From positions 205,669,897 to 205,733,896 of the forward strand of contig NC_081553.1 in assembly GCF_963082655.1 (NCBI RefSeq): a DNA stretch of 64,000 nt. Direction: 5' to 3'. The position numbers were made by a program, and so were the translations under genes. A model generated the notes under the pieces. The model did not search any database. It was not told where the DNA came from and saw nothing but the letters and a program-made list of their open reading frames with translations. Shown piece after piece: positions 53,837-64,000 of this stretch (its first letter is position 1; every line of letters begins with the position of its first letter). The DNA comes from Stomoxys calcitrans. Taxonomy: Eukaryota > Arthropoda > Insecta > Diptera > Muscidae.

Positions 53837-55425
53837 TCGTGTTTGCCTTCAAAAGACTTTTTTGCTGGAGCTTCTTCATCCATTCTGACAACATGACCTA
53901 GCCAACGCAGCCGTTGTAATTTGATGCGTGTAACTATGCTATCGTCGTCATACAGCTCATACAGCTCGTGGTTCATATGTCGCCTCTATTCTCCATTAAC
54001 GCAAACTGGTCCATATATTTTACGAAGAATCTTTCTCTCAAATACTCCAAGTACTGCCTCATCTGCTTTCACAAGTACCCATGCTTCAGAACCATATAAC
54101 AGCACGGGTAGTATCAGTGTCTTGTAAAGTGTAATCTTCGTCTTTCGAGAGGTGGCCTTGTTTCTAAACTGCTTATTTAGTACAAAGTAGCATCTGTTTG
54201 CCAGCATTGTTCTTCGCTTTATTTCAAAACTGGTGTCAATTGTTTCGGTTACGGCGTTGCCGAGGTAGATAAAGTTACTGACTGTCCTAAAGTTGTGGTT
54301 CCCAACTTTCTCCATTTTCTTTATCTGCTCGGTTGTGTAGGGCTTTTTAGGAGTTGAAACCATCCATTTCGTCTTATCTCCATTTACTGGCAGACCCAGT
54401 TTCACTGACTCTCTCTTGATTCTTTCAAAGGCTGCAGTTGCTACTTCCGATGACCGACCTATGATATCGATGTCGTCGGCATAGGCGATAAGCATGTGTT
54501 CTCTTGTCATTAGTGTGCCATACCTATTCACATCTACATCTCGTATAATCTTCTCCAACAGGATATTAAAAAGATCACATGATAGGCTGTCTCCTTGTCC
54601 GAAACCTCGTTTGGTATTAAATGGTTCGGAGAGATTCTTTCCTATTCTTACTAAGGAACGCGCGTCAGCAAGTGTCATCCTGCAGAATGTTATAAATTTT
54701 GCAGGGATACCAAACTCAGACATGGCTTGAAATACCTTTGTAGTCAACAAGGAGATGGTAGGTATTGATATGCCCTTCTCTGGGCTTTTCCAGGATTTGG
54801 CGCAGTGTGAATATCTGGTCTAGGGTGGAGTAAAGGAGTATCGAAGGCGGCTTTGTGGTCAACAAAGAGATGGTAGGTGTTGATTTGTCCTTCTCGGGTC
54901 TTTTCCAGGATTTGGCGCAGTGTGAATATCTGGTCCAGGGTGGATTTACCAGGTCTAAAGCCGCATTGATGGGGCCCAATTATCTCATTGACTTTACGTT
55001 TTAATCTTTCACACAGTGCACTCGAGAGTATCTTGTACGCGATGGGGAGGAGACTTATTCCTCTGTAGTTGGCACATTCCGTCTTGTCTCCTTTTTTGTG
55101 TACGGGACATCGTATGATGAGGTTCCAGTCATCGGGTATGCGTTCTTCTAGTCAGATTGCGCAGATAAGGTGAGGCATACGGCTTATCAGCGTGTCGTCT
55201 CCGGTCTTAAATGGTTTAGCGGGTAACTCGTCGGCTCCTGCTGCCTCGTTGTTCTTTAGTCGGGTCACTGCTACTAGGTAAACTTCTATACCATCCTCAG
55301 GGTTTGGTTCTGCGGTATCCTCTTCGCCGCCAACATCGGACACTAGCAGTTGGGTAAAATATTCTTTCCATATCCTCAGCATGTTATCTGTGTCAGTTAC
55401 TAGATTTCCTTTTTTGTCAATATTA
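53837..55425 (-). pseudogene. RTE-like LINE, copy 2
   Basis: A minus-strand 254-codon frame (54750-53986) holds most of RT: SEFGIPAKFITFCRMTLAD, NTKRGFGQGDSLSCDLF, intact catalytic YADD in MLIAYADDIDIIGRS, thumb FIYLGNAVTETIDTSFEIKRR and LYKTLILPVLLYGSEAW. Upstream pieces are TLDQIFTLRQILE (duplicated), NEAAGADELPAK and LRIWKEYFTQLLVSDVGGE. A ~120-bp duplication at 54740-54950 repeats the segment before motif A and breaks the frame. Endonuclease and C-terminal parts are missing. Better preserved than copy 1 (15195). Confidence 0.85.
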
Positions 55426-55429
55426 AGTA

Positions 55430-55642
55430 TCTGTGCAAAATTTCAAGAAGCTAGCATTTCGCATTGGACTACTATCATGATATCGACAAACGGACATACG
55501 GACAGACATGGCTAGATCGAATCAGAATGTCGAGACGATCCCGAATACATAAACTTTATGGGGTCCCAGATCAATTTTCGAGGTGTTACAAACGGAATGA
55601 CTTGATTAGTATACCCCCATCCTATGGTGGTGGGTATAAAAA
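55430..55642 (-). repeat. INE family B 5' end
   Basis: 'aaatttcaagaagctagcatttcg', short tract 'gacggaca'-type (55490-55510), 'cgaatacataaactttatggggtc', end 'ggtggtgggtataaaa' at 55628-55642. The 3' arm was replaced by the RTE. Confidence 0.8.
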
Positions 55643-55840
55643 TGTTACAAATGGTTCTAAAATCTTAATAGTTATCCAAATAAGAATGAAATCAGTCATT
55701 GCTTCCATATATACTGTCAAGTTAATTTGCATTTCTATTTACTTGAAAGTAACAAGAAGACCTAGTGGAGTGGGGTTTTACATTGTCAGCTCCATTCAAG
55801 TTTATCCTTTCCTTACATGTTACTTATAATTTTTTGTTTA
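55643..55840. other. Spacer, no gene seen
   Basis: Short AT-rich sequence between an INE and a MITE. Confidence 0.4.
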
Positions 55841-55842
55841 TA

Positions 55843-56051
55843 ATGGGTTGCCCAAAAAGTAATTGCGGATTTTTTTAAAAGAAAGTAAATGCATTTTTAA
55901 TAGTTTTTTTACACTTTTTTTCCAAAGCAAGCTAAAAGTAACAGCTGATAACTGACAGAAGAAAGAATGCAATTACAGAGTCACAAGCTGTGAAAAAATT
56001 TGTCAACGTCGACTATATGAAAAATCCGCAATTACTTTTTGGGCAACCCAA
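55843..56051. mobile_element. Mariner-derived MITE, 209 bp, opposite orientation
   Basis: Same ends as 21743-21978 but reversed inside (aaaagaaagtaaatgc near the left). TA at 55841-55842 and 56052-56053. The first base is a instead of t. It is ~27 bp shorter than its relatives. Confidence 0.9.
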
Positions 56052-56053
56052 TA

Positions 56054-56723
56054 TTTTAGATTGGTCTCCCAACTTTTGGTTGGACGCAATCTTACACTCA
56101 AATGAATGTAATAAAGGGATAAAACCATCACAGGGGAAGCAAAACCCTAGTCTTTAGACTTATGACAAAATGCAAATGTTCTTACTAACCCATCAAATGC
56201 AATGACCCTCCTCCCAATAACCTTTATCCAATACTTATGGCTTTGGGTTAGGTTCATGAAAACAACGAATAGGGATTGTGCAATAATAAAATAAAATAAA
56301 AACGGGACGATAAGATAAAATGTAAAAAAAGAAAAATCTAAAATTTTCCAACATTAAATGAATGGGAAAATATGGTAGTTCATACTTCCAGGCATATTCG
56401 GCTTTTCGCTATGCCCGTCCCACAGCAGTGTATGCCGGTGTAAGCTCTGCAACTTCTCGTTGTGCCAACTTCATATTTCCTCTGCACACAGGATTCGTGG
56501 TAAGGTTAACCATGGCGAATTTTTTCATGAATCACAGTTGCTATACGCTCATAGTATATGTGGTAGATGGACATAATTTCATATTAAAAAGCCGCATATT
56601 ACATTCAAGCAAACGGGAATAGAGGAAAATGTGTCTTCCAAACGGTGGGATTAAGGCCATTGGCGGATTGCTTAGTTTGATAAATTTGAAAACAACTTTT
56701 AGTAGATTTAAATTTATTTAGAA
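56054..56723. other. Spacer, no gene supported
   Basis: An 86-codon frame (56362-56622) has no recognised domain, no conserved neighbour and lies among transposons. I do not call it. Confidence 0.4.
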
Positions 56724-59030
56724 CTAGCCGAACCGGGCCCGCTTCGCTGCGCCTTCTTTAACTTTTTCATATCTTTTTAGTGTCTCCACTTCGCCCTGAA
56801 TGGGGATATCGAATTCGTGCCATTGTAGCCTATAACACTGAACGCATTCGATTCTTGGCGAGAACATTGAACAAAGCGGTGTTTATCCCCTCTTAATGGC
56901 GGCGACTTTTGCGAGGTATACAATGCCATGCATGGTCATTTAAAAAATGTTCCCCAAAGAGGTGTCGCACTGCGGGACGCCGTTCGGATTCGGCTATAAA
57001 AAAGGTCCCTTATCATTGAGTCAAAACTTGAATCGGAAAGCACTCATTGATGTGCGAGTATTTGCCCCATTCTCGGTTCCTGGTGATAATGTTCTTTCTT
57101 AGGCTACCTGCTGGGTACTTGAACCCAAATTTTAATACCATATTCGTGTTCTGGTCTCCAATACCTTTCATTTGATACGACTATTGTACCCATCGGACCA
57201 CTTTCGGATATTGGCGGCGTTTTTGGGGTAAAGGGGAGAGTCCGCCTCCATCCAATATGTAGCCTATGTTTTCTTCCAGACAAGCGTACACAATCTATGC
57301 ACATTTTTAAAAAATTGATTCGGCCAAGTATCATATAGTCATAATGGGTCTAATGGCGTTTTTAAGGGGTGCCAGATTCGAAATTTACTCTCAAATACCT
57401 TTAATTTGAGTCTCATATTGTCATAATGGGTCAAATAACCCATTTGACGTATCTTTAGGAGGAAAAGCGCCACCTAGACTTGAATGCAAATTTTAATGGC
57501 ATATTCGTAATACCTTTCATTTGAGTCCCTCATAGCCATGGTCGGCTAATATGCCCATTTGGGGGTATTTGGAGGTGGGCGACCTCCCATTACTCACACA
57601 TAAGGTTTTATGCCATATTTGTAATCTACTGCCTAATACTTTTCATTTGAGTCCCGTATGGACATGAACTTCGAATATATCTGTTTAGAGGAGTTTTGGG
57701 GTTGGGGGATGCCCGCTGTGTACTTGGACCCAAATTTTAATATCATATTTATATTCTGGTCTCCAATACCTTTAATTGGACACCCTTATTGTTTCTCTCG
57801 GACCCCTTGCGGATATGGGTTGCGTTTTTGGGGTAAGGGGGAGCGTGCGCCTGCACCCAATATCTAAAAATTATATAGCCTATATGTTTCCTTCCAGAGA
57901 AACGTACGCAATCTATGAAGATTTTAAGAAAATCGGTTCAGCCAAGTATCATATAGACATAATGGGTCTAATGGCGTTTTTGAGGGGTGGCGTGACACCC
58001 TACACTACGATTTGATTCGAAATCTACTCCCGAATAACTTTCATTGGAGCCCCATATTGAAATGAACGTCCAATATGTCTGTTTGGGGGAGTTTTGGGGT
58101 TGGGGCGGCCCCATGGGTACTTAGACTCAAATTTGTATACCATATTCGTATTCTACTCTCCAATACCTTTCATTTGATACCTATATTGTCCCGATCGTTC
58201 CACTTTTGATTTTGGGTTGTGTTTTTGGCATAAGGGGGAGGGTCCGTCCCCCCTTTCCGATACCGAAAAATTATATAGCCTGTGTTTTCTTTCAGACCAA
58301 CCTACACAATATGCGAAAATTACGAGAACATCGTTTCTACCGTTTTTCAGTCTATACGGAACAAACAAACCGAGTCCCTTATATCCGTGCCCATTTTGGC
58401 CGTTTTTTGTGGGGGTGGGGTGACACTCTATACTACGACATGAATTTGTATGCCAGATTCGTTATCTTCTCCCGCATACTTTTCATTTGATACCGATATT
58501 GTCCTTATCGGTCGACTTTTGCTTTTGGGTGGTGTTTTTGAAGTAACGGTGGAGGGTCCGCCCCTTCCGTTATCTGGGGAACAGTAAAGATTATAAAGAT
58601 TATTCCTACTTTTTTTACCATATTCGTAATCTACTCCCGAATACCCTTTTTTTGAGTCCCATATTGTCATGGTCGTCAAATAAACCTATTTTAAGGGGTG
58701 TTGGGGCTGGGGTGGCACCCCATGTACTGGGACCCAACTTTTATTATGAAATTCGTACTTTACTCTTGAATACCTTTCATTAGAATCCCATATTGTCTTG
58801 ATCGTTCCACTTTTATTTTTGAGTAGTACTTTTGCGATAAGGGGAGGGTCCGCCCCCCTTCGAGGTATCAAAAATTATATAGCCTATGTTTCCTTCCAGA
58901 CCAACCTACACAATCTGTGAAATTTTGAAGGTAATCGGTTCAGCCGTTTTTAAGTCTATACGGAACAAACAAACCGACAAACAAACAAACATACAAACAA
59001 ACGAACAAAAATTGAATTTTATATAACCTA
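56724..59030 (-). mobile_element. Helitron-like element, copy 3, minus strand
   Basis: On the minus strand: starts near 59030 in 'ttatataaaattcaa' plus a degenerate (GTTT)n, has ~130-bp units, and ends 'gcgcagcgaagcgggccc' then CTAG (56727-56724) followed by T. Ends match copy 1. A SINE lies inside at 56815-57075. Confidence 0.7.
56815..57075 (+). repeat. tRNA-derived SINE nested in the Helitron-like element
   Basis: Degenerate box B (cattcgattcttggcgag, ~56845), 'cttaatggcggcgacttttg', 'agaggtgtcgcactgcgggacgc', 'cttatcattgagtc'. No clear target duplication. Confidence 0.7.
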
Positions 59031-59466
59031 CCTAAATTTCTTAGAATGGCACTACTGTGCTTCTTTAAAGTTCGCCACTTTTGATGCGATAAGGTTCGGT
59101 TAATAAGGGTTGTGATTGTTGGCTTTTTTGCGAAATTCCATTTGCTATTAAAGTTTTTCCTTTCCATTTCGGTAAAGGAGGTTTTTAGATAAAAGAAATG
59201 TTATAAGGTTTAAGTTTTATGATATTATAGCTCTAAGAAAAAAGGCTACTAAAAATTTTTCCATAATAAAATTATGTCAATTCAATAAAGGATAAAACAA
59301 AAGAAGGTTGTTAAGTTTTAAAAATAATTTATGGAATGGCAAAAAAGGACTTACGTTTTTGATTGAGAAGAGAATTTCCTGGTATCGAGACTGAAAAACA
59401 GAATAAAATTTTAATCAGATATATGGGGGATGGCGTTATATTCATTTTGTAATTCTAGAAAGAATA
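59031..59466. other. Spacer, no gene seen
   Basis: AT-rich; no domains. Confidence 0.4.
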
Positions 59467-59468
59467 TA

Positions 59469-59704
59469 TTGGGTTGCCCAAAAAGTAATTGCGGATTTTT
59501 TAAAAGAGAGTAAATGCATTTTTAATAAAGCTTAGAATGAAATTTAGTCAAATATACTTTTTTACACTTTTTTTCTAAAGCAAGCTAAAAGTAACTGCTG
59601 ATTACTGACAGAAGAAAGAATGCAATTACAGGATCCAAAGCTGTGAAAAAATTTGTCAACGCCGACTATATCAAAAATCCGCAATTACTTTTTGGGCGAC
59701 CCAA
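59469..59704. mobile_element. Mariner-derived MITE, 236 bp
   Basis: ttgggttgcccaaaaagt ends, TA at 59467-59468 and 59705-59706, oriented like 55843. The right terminal repeat has one change (gggcgaccc). Confidence 0.93.
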
Positions 59705-59729
59705 TATTAGAGTGTCCCAAAATCCAAAA

Positions 59730-60337
59730 AATATCTGTATACCATCCACCATAGGATGGGGGTTTACTAATTTCGTCATACTGTTTGTAAAACATTGAAC
59801 TGAAACACAACAAAGTGTAAAAATTCTTCATCCTCTTCACATTTAAAATCGATTTAGCCATGTCAGTCCTTCTGCCCATCAGTCCTACCATAGGCTTATA
59901 TGGTAGCTGCATCAAGCTACTGATCGATTCAGACCATATTAGACACGTATGTTGAAAGTCATGGAAGAAGCCGTTGTACAAAATTTCTGCCAAATCGGAT
60001 GAGAAGTGCGCCCTCTAGAGGCTGAAGAAGTCAAGACCCAAGATCGGTTTATGTAGCAGCTATATTAAAACATGGACCGATTTGACCCATTTACAATCCC
60101 AGCCGACCTACACTACTAAGAAATATTTGTGCAAAATTTCAAGCGGCTAGCTTTACTCCTTCGAAAGTTAGCGTGCTTTCGACAGACAGACGGACGAACA
60201 GACGGACCTACATGGCTAGATCGACTTAAAATTACATGACGATCAAGACGATCTGGGGTCTCAGACGCATATTTCGAGGTATTACGAACAGAATGATGAA
60301 ATTAGTATACCCCCATATTATGGTGGAGGGTATAAAA
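59730..60337. repeat. INE family B pieces in opposite orientations
   Basis: 59733-59805 is a plus-strand INE 5' end (ataccatccaccatagga). From ~59865 to 60337 the sequence is minus-strand INE with a unit, CCGT tract (60185-60205) and 'ggtggagggtataaaa'. The inversion junction is near 59806-59860. Confidence 0.7.
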
Positions 60338-60339
60338 AA

Positions 60340-61085
60340 GTAGGGAAAGGCAAAAGTCGAGCGAAGGCCACCTAAATAATACCCTACATCATCGAGTCGA
60401 CGTACTACTTTTAATACCTTATACCTATGTTCAAATCTAGTCAGTCTTTTATATGGCATGCCTATTGAAATATCGCATATCACATTGTGAGATTTTCTTA
60501 CTGTAGGACATAAAATGTGGCTACTAAAGGCTCAAAAGTCCATATCGAATGAAATATATATAAGGGAGCTTTATTCAAATATGAACCGATTTATATGATA
60601 TTTTCCACTCGTATTGAGGCTTCAAATAACACAAATCGCGCTAAATTTTGTGGAAATCGGACCAAAATTTTGCCAATTACGGCCTTCAAAGACCATATCG
60701 GTCGAAAGTTATATATTGGAGCTATATCTATTTTGATTAAATTTTGCACACCTATTGTGACATCAAATAAACCACCTCATGCTAAATTTTGTAAAGATCG
60801 AACCAAAATGGGGCGACCACGGCTTTCAAAGGCCATATCGGATAGAAGATATATACGGTAGCTATATCTAAATCTGAACGGATTTTATTACATGTGACTT
60901 GTGCAAAATTTTAAGATAACAAATGCGACCTGTACCTGGATCACAAGAATACATGGACAGGCAGATGGACGGACGAACAGACGGACATATATAACGAATC
61001 AGGAAGTGATTCTAAGCCGATCGGTATCAATATCAATGGGTCTAGCTCTTCTCCTTCTTAGCGTTGGAAAGAATCTCTCAACGGT
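60340..61085 (-). repeat. Divergent INE-like repeat (third family)
   Basis: Starts 'gtcgagcgaaggccacc...taataccctac', has three ~150-bp loosely similar units ('ggccatatcgg...tatatctaaatctgaac'), a gacgga tract (60965-60985), then 'gattctaagccgatcggtat'. Layout is INE-like but the sequence differs from A and B. Related scraps are at 28290-28390 and 51692-51745. Confidence 0.6.
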
Positions 61086-61255
61086 ATAAATTCTGTGCGG
61101 CCACAGTGGTGATGTAGGTTATTGGATTTTAAGGTAAAAGTAGACAGAGTGACAGAGGATAATCCCAAGAGCATAGCAACCGAACAAAAGAAAATACAAA
61201 ACACCACCACACCGAAGCTGTGCAGCAAAGCACATGTGGTGGTTGGGTTAATGGT
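61086..61255. other. Short spacer
   Basis: No gene; lies between two INE blocks. Confidence 0.4.
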
Positions 61256-62277
61256 TTTTATACCCACCACCGTAGAATAGGGGGTATATTCATTTAGTAA
61301 TTCCGTTTGCAACACACCGAGGTATCAATCTCCGACCCTACAAAGTATATATATTTCGGATCGTCGTAAAATTCTAAGACGACTTAACGACGTCCGTGTG
61401 TCTGTCCGTCCGTCTGTTGTAATCACTCTAGAGTCTTCAAAAATTGAGATATTGAGCTGAAACTTGGCTGGCTAAGTATTTGAATGGGCCAAATCGGAAC
61501 ATATTTGGATATAGCTGCTATATAGACCGATATTCCGATAAAGGGTCTGAAGCCCATAAAAACTTTAGTTTTCATCAGATTTTGCTGAAATTTGAAACAG
61601 TGAGTAGTTTAAGACTTCGCGACAACTGACTCAAATATGGTGCAGGTCGGACTATATTAAGATATAGCTACCATGTAGACCGATCTGCCGATAAAGGGTC
61701 TGAAGACCATAAAAGCTTTATTTATTACTCGATTTCGCTGAAATTTGCAAAAGGGGGTTATTTTAAGCCTCCCGACATCTGACCAAAATATGGATTAGAT
61801 CGGTCCATATTTAGATATTGCTGCCATATAAACCGATCTCCCGATAAAGTATCTGAAGCTCATTAAAGCTTTATTTATTACCCGATTTCGCTGAAATTTA
61901 AAATGGTTGGTTATTTTAATCCTCCCGACATCTGACCCAAATATGGTTCAGATCGGACTATAATTAGATCTAGCTGCCATATAGACCGATCACCCGATAA
62001 CGGGACTGAAGGCCATGAAAGCTTTAATTTTCATCCGATGTCGCTGAAATTAGGAATAATGCGCAGTTTTAAGCCTCCCAACATCCAATATGAAGGTCAT
62101 TAAAGCTTTAATTTTTATCCGATTTCGCTGAAATTGGGAATAATGCGCAGCTTTAAGCCTCCCAACATCCGACCCAAATATGGTACAGATAGTCCAAGTT
62201 TTTTTGTACGTGGTCAACAAAGTTTCTTTGTCTGCACCCAAATGCCGCCGGCAAGTGACTTAAGGACCTTCCGTATA
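61256..62277 (+). repeat. INE array, plus strand, divergent family A
   Basis: 5' end 'tttttatacccaccaccgtagaa', 'aaagtatatatatttcggatcg', tract 'gtccgtccgtctgttg' (61406-61421), then about five units containing 'gctgccatatagaccgat'. The 3' hairpin end is missing. Confidence 0.8.
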
Positions 62278-62930
62278 TTTTTATATCCACCACCATAGGA
62301 TGGGGGCATACTAATCTAGCCATTCCGTTCGTAGCACCTCGACATATTCGTCTACGACCCATAAAGTATATATATTCTTGATCCTCTCGACGTTCTGAGT
62401 CCATCTACAATGTCCGTCCGTCCTTCTGTCGAAATCACGATAGCGGTCGAACGCGTAAGGCTAGCCGCATGAAACTATGCACGGATGCTTAATATGCAGA
62501 TGCAAATGGGCTCTATCGGTTCAGTTTTAGATATAGCTCCCATATAAACCGATCTCCCGATTTGATATCCCGATATCCTTCGTTAATTTGGCTCAGATCG
62601 GCAATATAGACCGATCCTCCAATTGAGGTTCTTAGGCCCATAAAAGCCACATTTATTATCCGATTTTGCTGAAATTTGGGACAGTGAGTTGTGTTAGGCC
62701 CTTTGACATCCTTCATCAATTTGGCTCAGATCGGCCTAGATTTGGATATAACTGCCATATAGACCGATCGGCCGATTTAGGGTCTTCGGCCCATAAAAGC
62801 CGCATTTATTATCCGATTTTGCTGAAATTTGAGACAGTGAGTTGTGTTAGGCCCTTTGAAATCCGTCATCAATTTGGGTCAGATCGGTCCAGATTTGGAT
62901 ATAGCTGCCATATAGACCGATCCTCCGATG
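62278..62930 (+). repeat. INE, plus strand, split by a fold-back element
   Basis: 5' end 'tttttatatccaccaccatagga', 'gtatatatattcttgatcc', tract 'gtccgtccgtccttctgtcg' (62411-62430), three units. It is interrupted at TA 62931-62932 and continues 'ggttcttaggtcggtag' at 63532, matching the uninterrupted 'cctccaattgaggttcttagg' at 62616-62636. Confidence 0.85.
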
Positions 62931-62932
62931 TA

Positions 62933-63529
62933 AAGGGTGATTTTTTTGAGGTTAGGATTTTCATGCATTAGTATTTGACAGATCACGTGGGATTTCAGAC
63001 ATGGTGTCAAAGAGAAAGATGCTCAGTATGCTTTGACATTTCATCATGAATAGACTTACTAACGAGCAACGCTTGCAAATCATTGAATTTTATTACCAAA
63101 ATCAGTGTTCGGTTCGAAATGTGTTCATTCACCGTTCAGCGATGAGGCTCATTTCTGGTTGAATGGCTACGTAAATAAGCAAAATTGCCGCATTTGGAGT
63201 GAAGAGCAACCAGAAGCCGTTCAAGAACTGCCCATGCATCCCGAAAAATGCACTGTTTGGTGTGGTTTGTACGCTGGTGGAATCATTGGACCGTATTTTT
63301 TCAAAGATGCTGTTGGACGCAACGTTACGGTGAATGAACACATTTCGAACCGAACACTGATTTTGGTAATAAAATTCAATGATTTGCAAGCGTTGCTCGT
63401 TAGTAAGTCTATTCATGATGAAATGTCAAGGCATACTGAGCATCTTTCTCTTTGACACCATGTCTGAAATCCCACGTGATCTGTCAAATACTAATGCATG
63501 AAAATCCTAACCTCAAAAAAATCACCCTT
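62933..63529. mobile_element. Fold-back Tc1/mariner-type element, copy 2, 597 bp
   Basis: Arms of 200 bp at 62933-63132 and 63330-63529 are inverted copies (start aagggtgattttttt). TA at 62931-62932 and 63530-63531. The left arm carries the transposase N-terminus from ATG 63046; the right arm carries it again on the minus strand (from 63416). The centre is the DDE fragment. The N-terminal frame joins the centre out of phase. Confidence 0.92.
63133..63329 (+). pseudogene. Internal transposase DDE fragment of fold-back copy 2
   Basis: An open plus-strand frame reads FSDEAHFWLNGYVNKQ, then RIWSEEQPEAVQELP, MHPEKCTVWCGLYAGG and IIGPYFFKDAVGRN. This is the first part of a DDE_3-type Tc1/mariner catalytic domain (first Asp in SDEAH). 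The second and third acidic residues and the C-terminus are missing. The long frame past 63329 is read through the inverted arm and is not transposase. Confidence 0.8.
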
Positions 63530-63546
63530 TAGGTTCTTAGGTCGGT

Positions 63547-64000
63547 AGTACAAAAGTCATTACATACAACATTCGAAAATAATCTGGATAACAACTCAGC
63601 TATAGCCATACAAAATTCGTGAAGATATTTTCATCAGTTCAAAAATGGCACTTCAAAAATGTCTGACTAATTTGTTTTTCCCATCCTACTGTGCAATGTT
63701 TTCTTATATTGCAGTAATGTGAATATTTTGTTGTATTTGCCGGTCCTTATTCGATGCTTACGTTTATTTTAAATATTTTTTTTTAACTTAATAAAAATAT
63801 ATTTTCTTGCTGAAATTCACATCGACATTTCCATTTGATTGAGTGAATTTAAAAATCCTAGAAAAATATGTTTTTCAACCACCCTTAGAGTGTTTTACCA
63901 CCAAAGGAAGGCAACTTGTGTTGTGAAACTATGTTGGACAGCATATAAAATTTTGATTATATTCAAAGGACGTTGTCCTAAAAAGCATACGTTGAAAAGT
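63547..64000. other. AT-rich spacer at the window end, no gene seen
   Basis: No domain or repeat end recognised; reads like unique intergenic or intronic sequence. Confidence 0.4.

Noticed and set aside
56362..56622. 86-codon frame between a MITE and a Helitron-like element
   Set aside because: No domain, no homology I recognise, no supporting signals.
63105..63455. A 116-codon complete protein in the fold-back element
   Set aside because: Only 63133-63329 is transposase; the rest is arm sequence read in the wrong sense.

Overview
This window looks like transposon-dense nuclear DNA from a higher (probably calyptrate, muscid-like) fly. The evidence is DINE-1/INE-1-like repeats with the dipteran 'TATACCC' end and an expandable CCGT/CTGT tract, mariners, an intact-looking BEL/Pao element, RNase H-bearing and RTE-type LINEs, tRNA-derived SINEs and AT-rich spacers. 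The species is inferred from repeat types only. I found no convincing host protein-coding gene, no functional tRNA or rRNA, and no bacterial-type features. One scaffold gap of exactly 200 N lies at 48505-48704. All terminal repeats, target duplications and catalytic motifs were read by eye.

Layout. 1-2168: the end of a fold-back transposon, then an INE/LINE mosaic present twice in tandem. 2169-13510: an RNase H-type LINE whose reverse transcriptase is split by a 9151-bp BEL/Pao retrotransposon on the minus strand (2726-11876). That element has 587-bp LTRs differing at one base, a gtgtc target duplication, a tRNA-Tyr-type primer site, a polypurine tract, gag-pro and pol frames, and an extra 3' zinc-knuckle frame. 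13.7-18.3 kb: SINE debris, a decayed RTE LINE, a jockey-like RT scrap and an INE scrap. 18.3-22.65 kb: a Helitron-like element with ~130-bp internal repeats, invaded by one INE and two mariner MITEs. 22.65-26.1 kb: LINE and SINE remnants, one SINE with its own target duplication. 26.1-28.3 kb: an INE carrying a ~1.06-kb 12-bp-unit microsatellite and a decayed mariner. 29.6-34.2 kb: two large INE arrays with 153-bp units. 34.2-42.1 kb: three decayed LINEs full of short tandem duplications. 42.2-50.7 kb: a second mariner, INE arrays, a fold-back transposon, the gap, and a paralogous or allelic copy of the fold-back insertion site without the insertion. 51.2-59.7 kb: a small poly(A)-tailed open frame, INE, Helitron-like and RTE copies, two more MITEs. 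59.7-64 kb: INE arrays and a second fold-back transposon.

How the pieces relate. Nothing here works as a host pathway. The relations are those of parasites and hosts among transposons: deletion-derivative MITEs share ends with the broken mariner, and fold-back elements carry an inverted second copy of a transposase N-terminus. SINEs and INEs would rely on LINE or Helitron machinery from elsewhere. Nesting gives a relative order: LINE before BEL; Helitron-like before INE and MITEs; INE before fold-back. The BEL element is probably the youngest large insertion, yet its pol already has a frame-breaking lesion.
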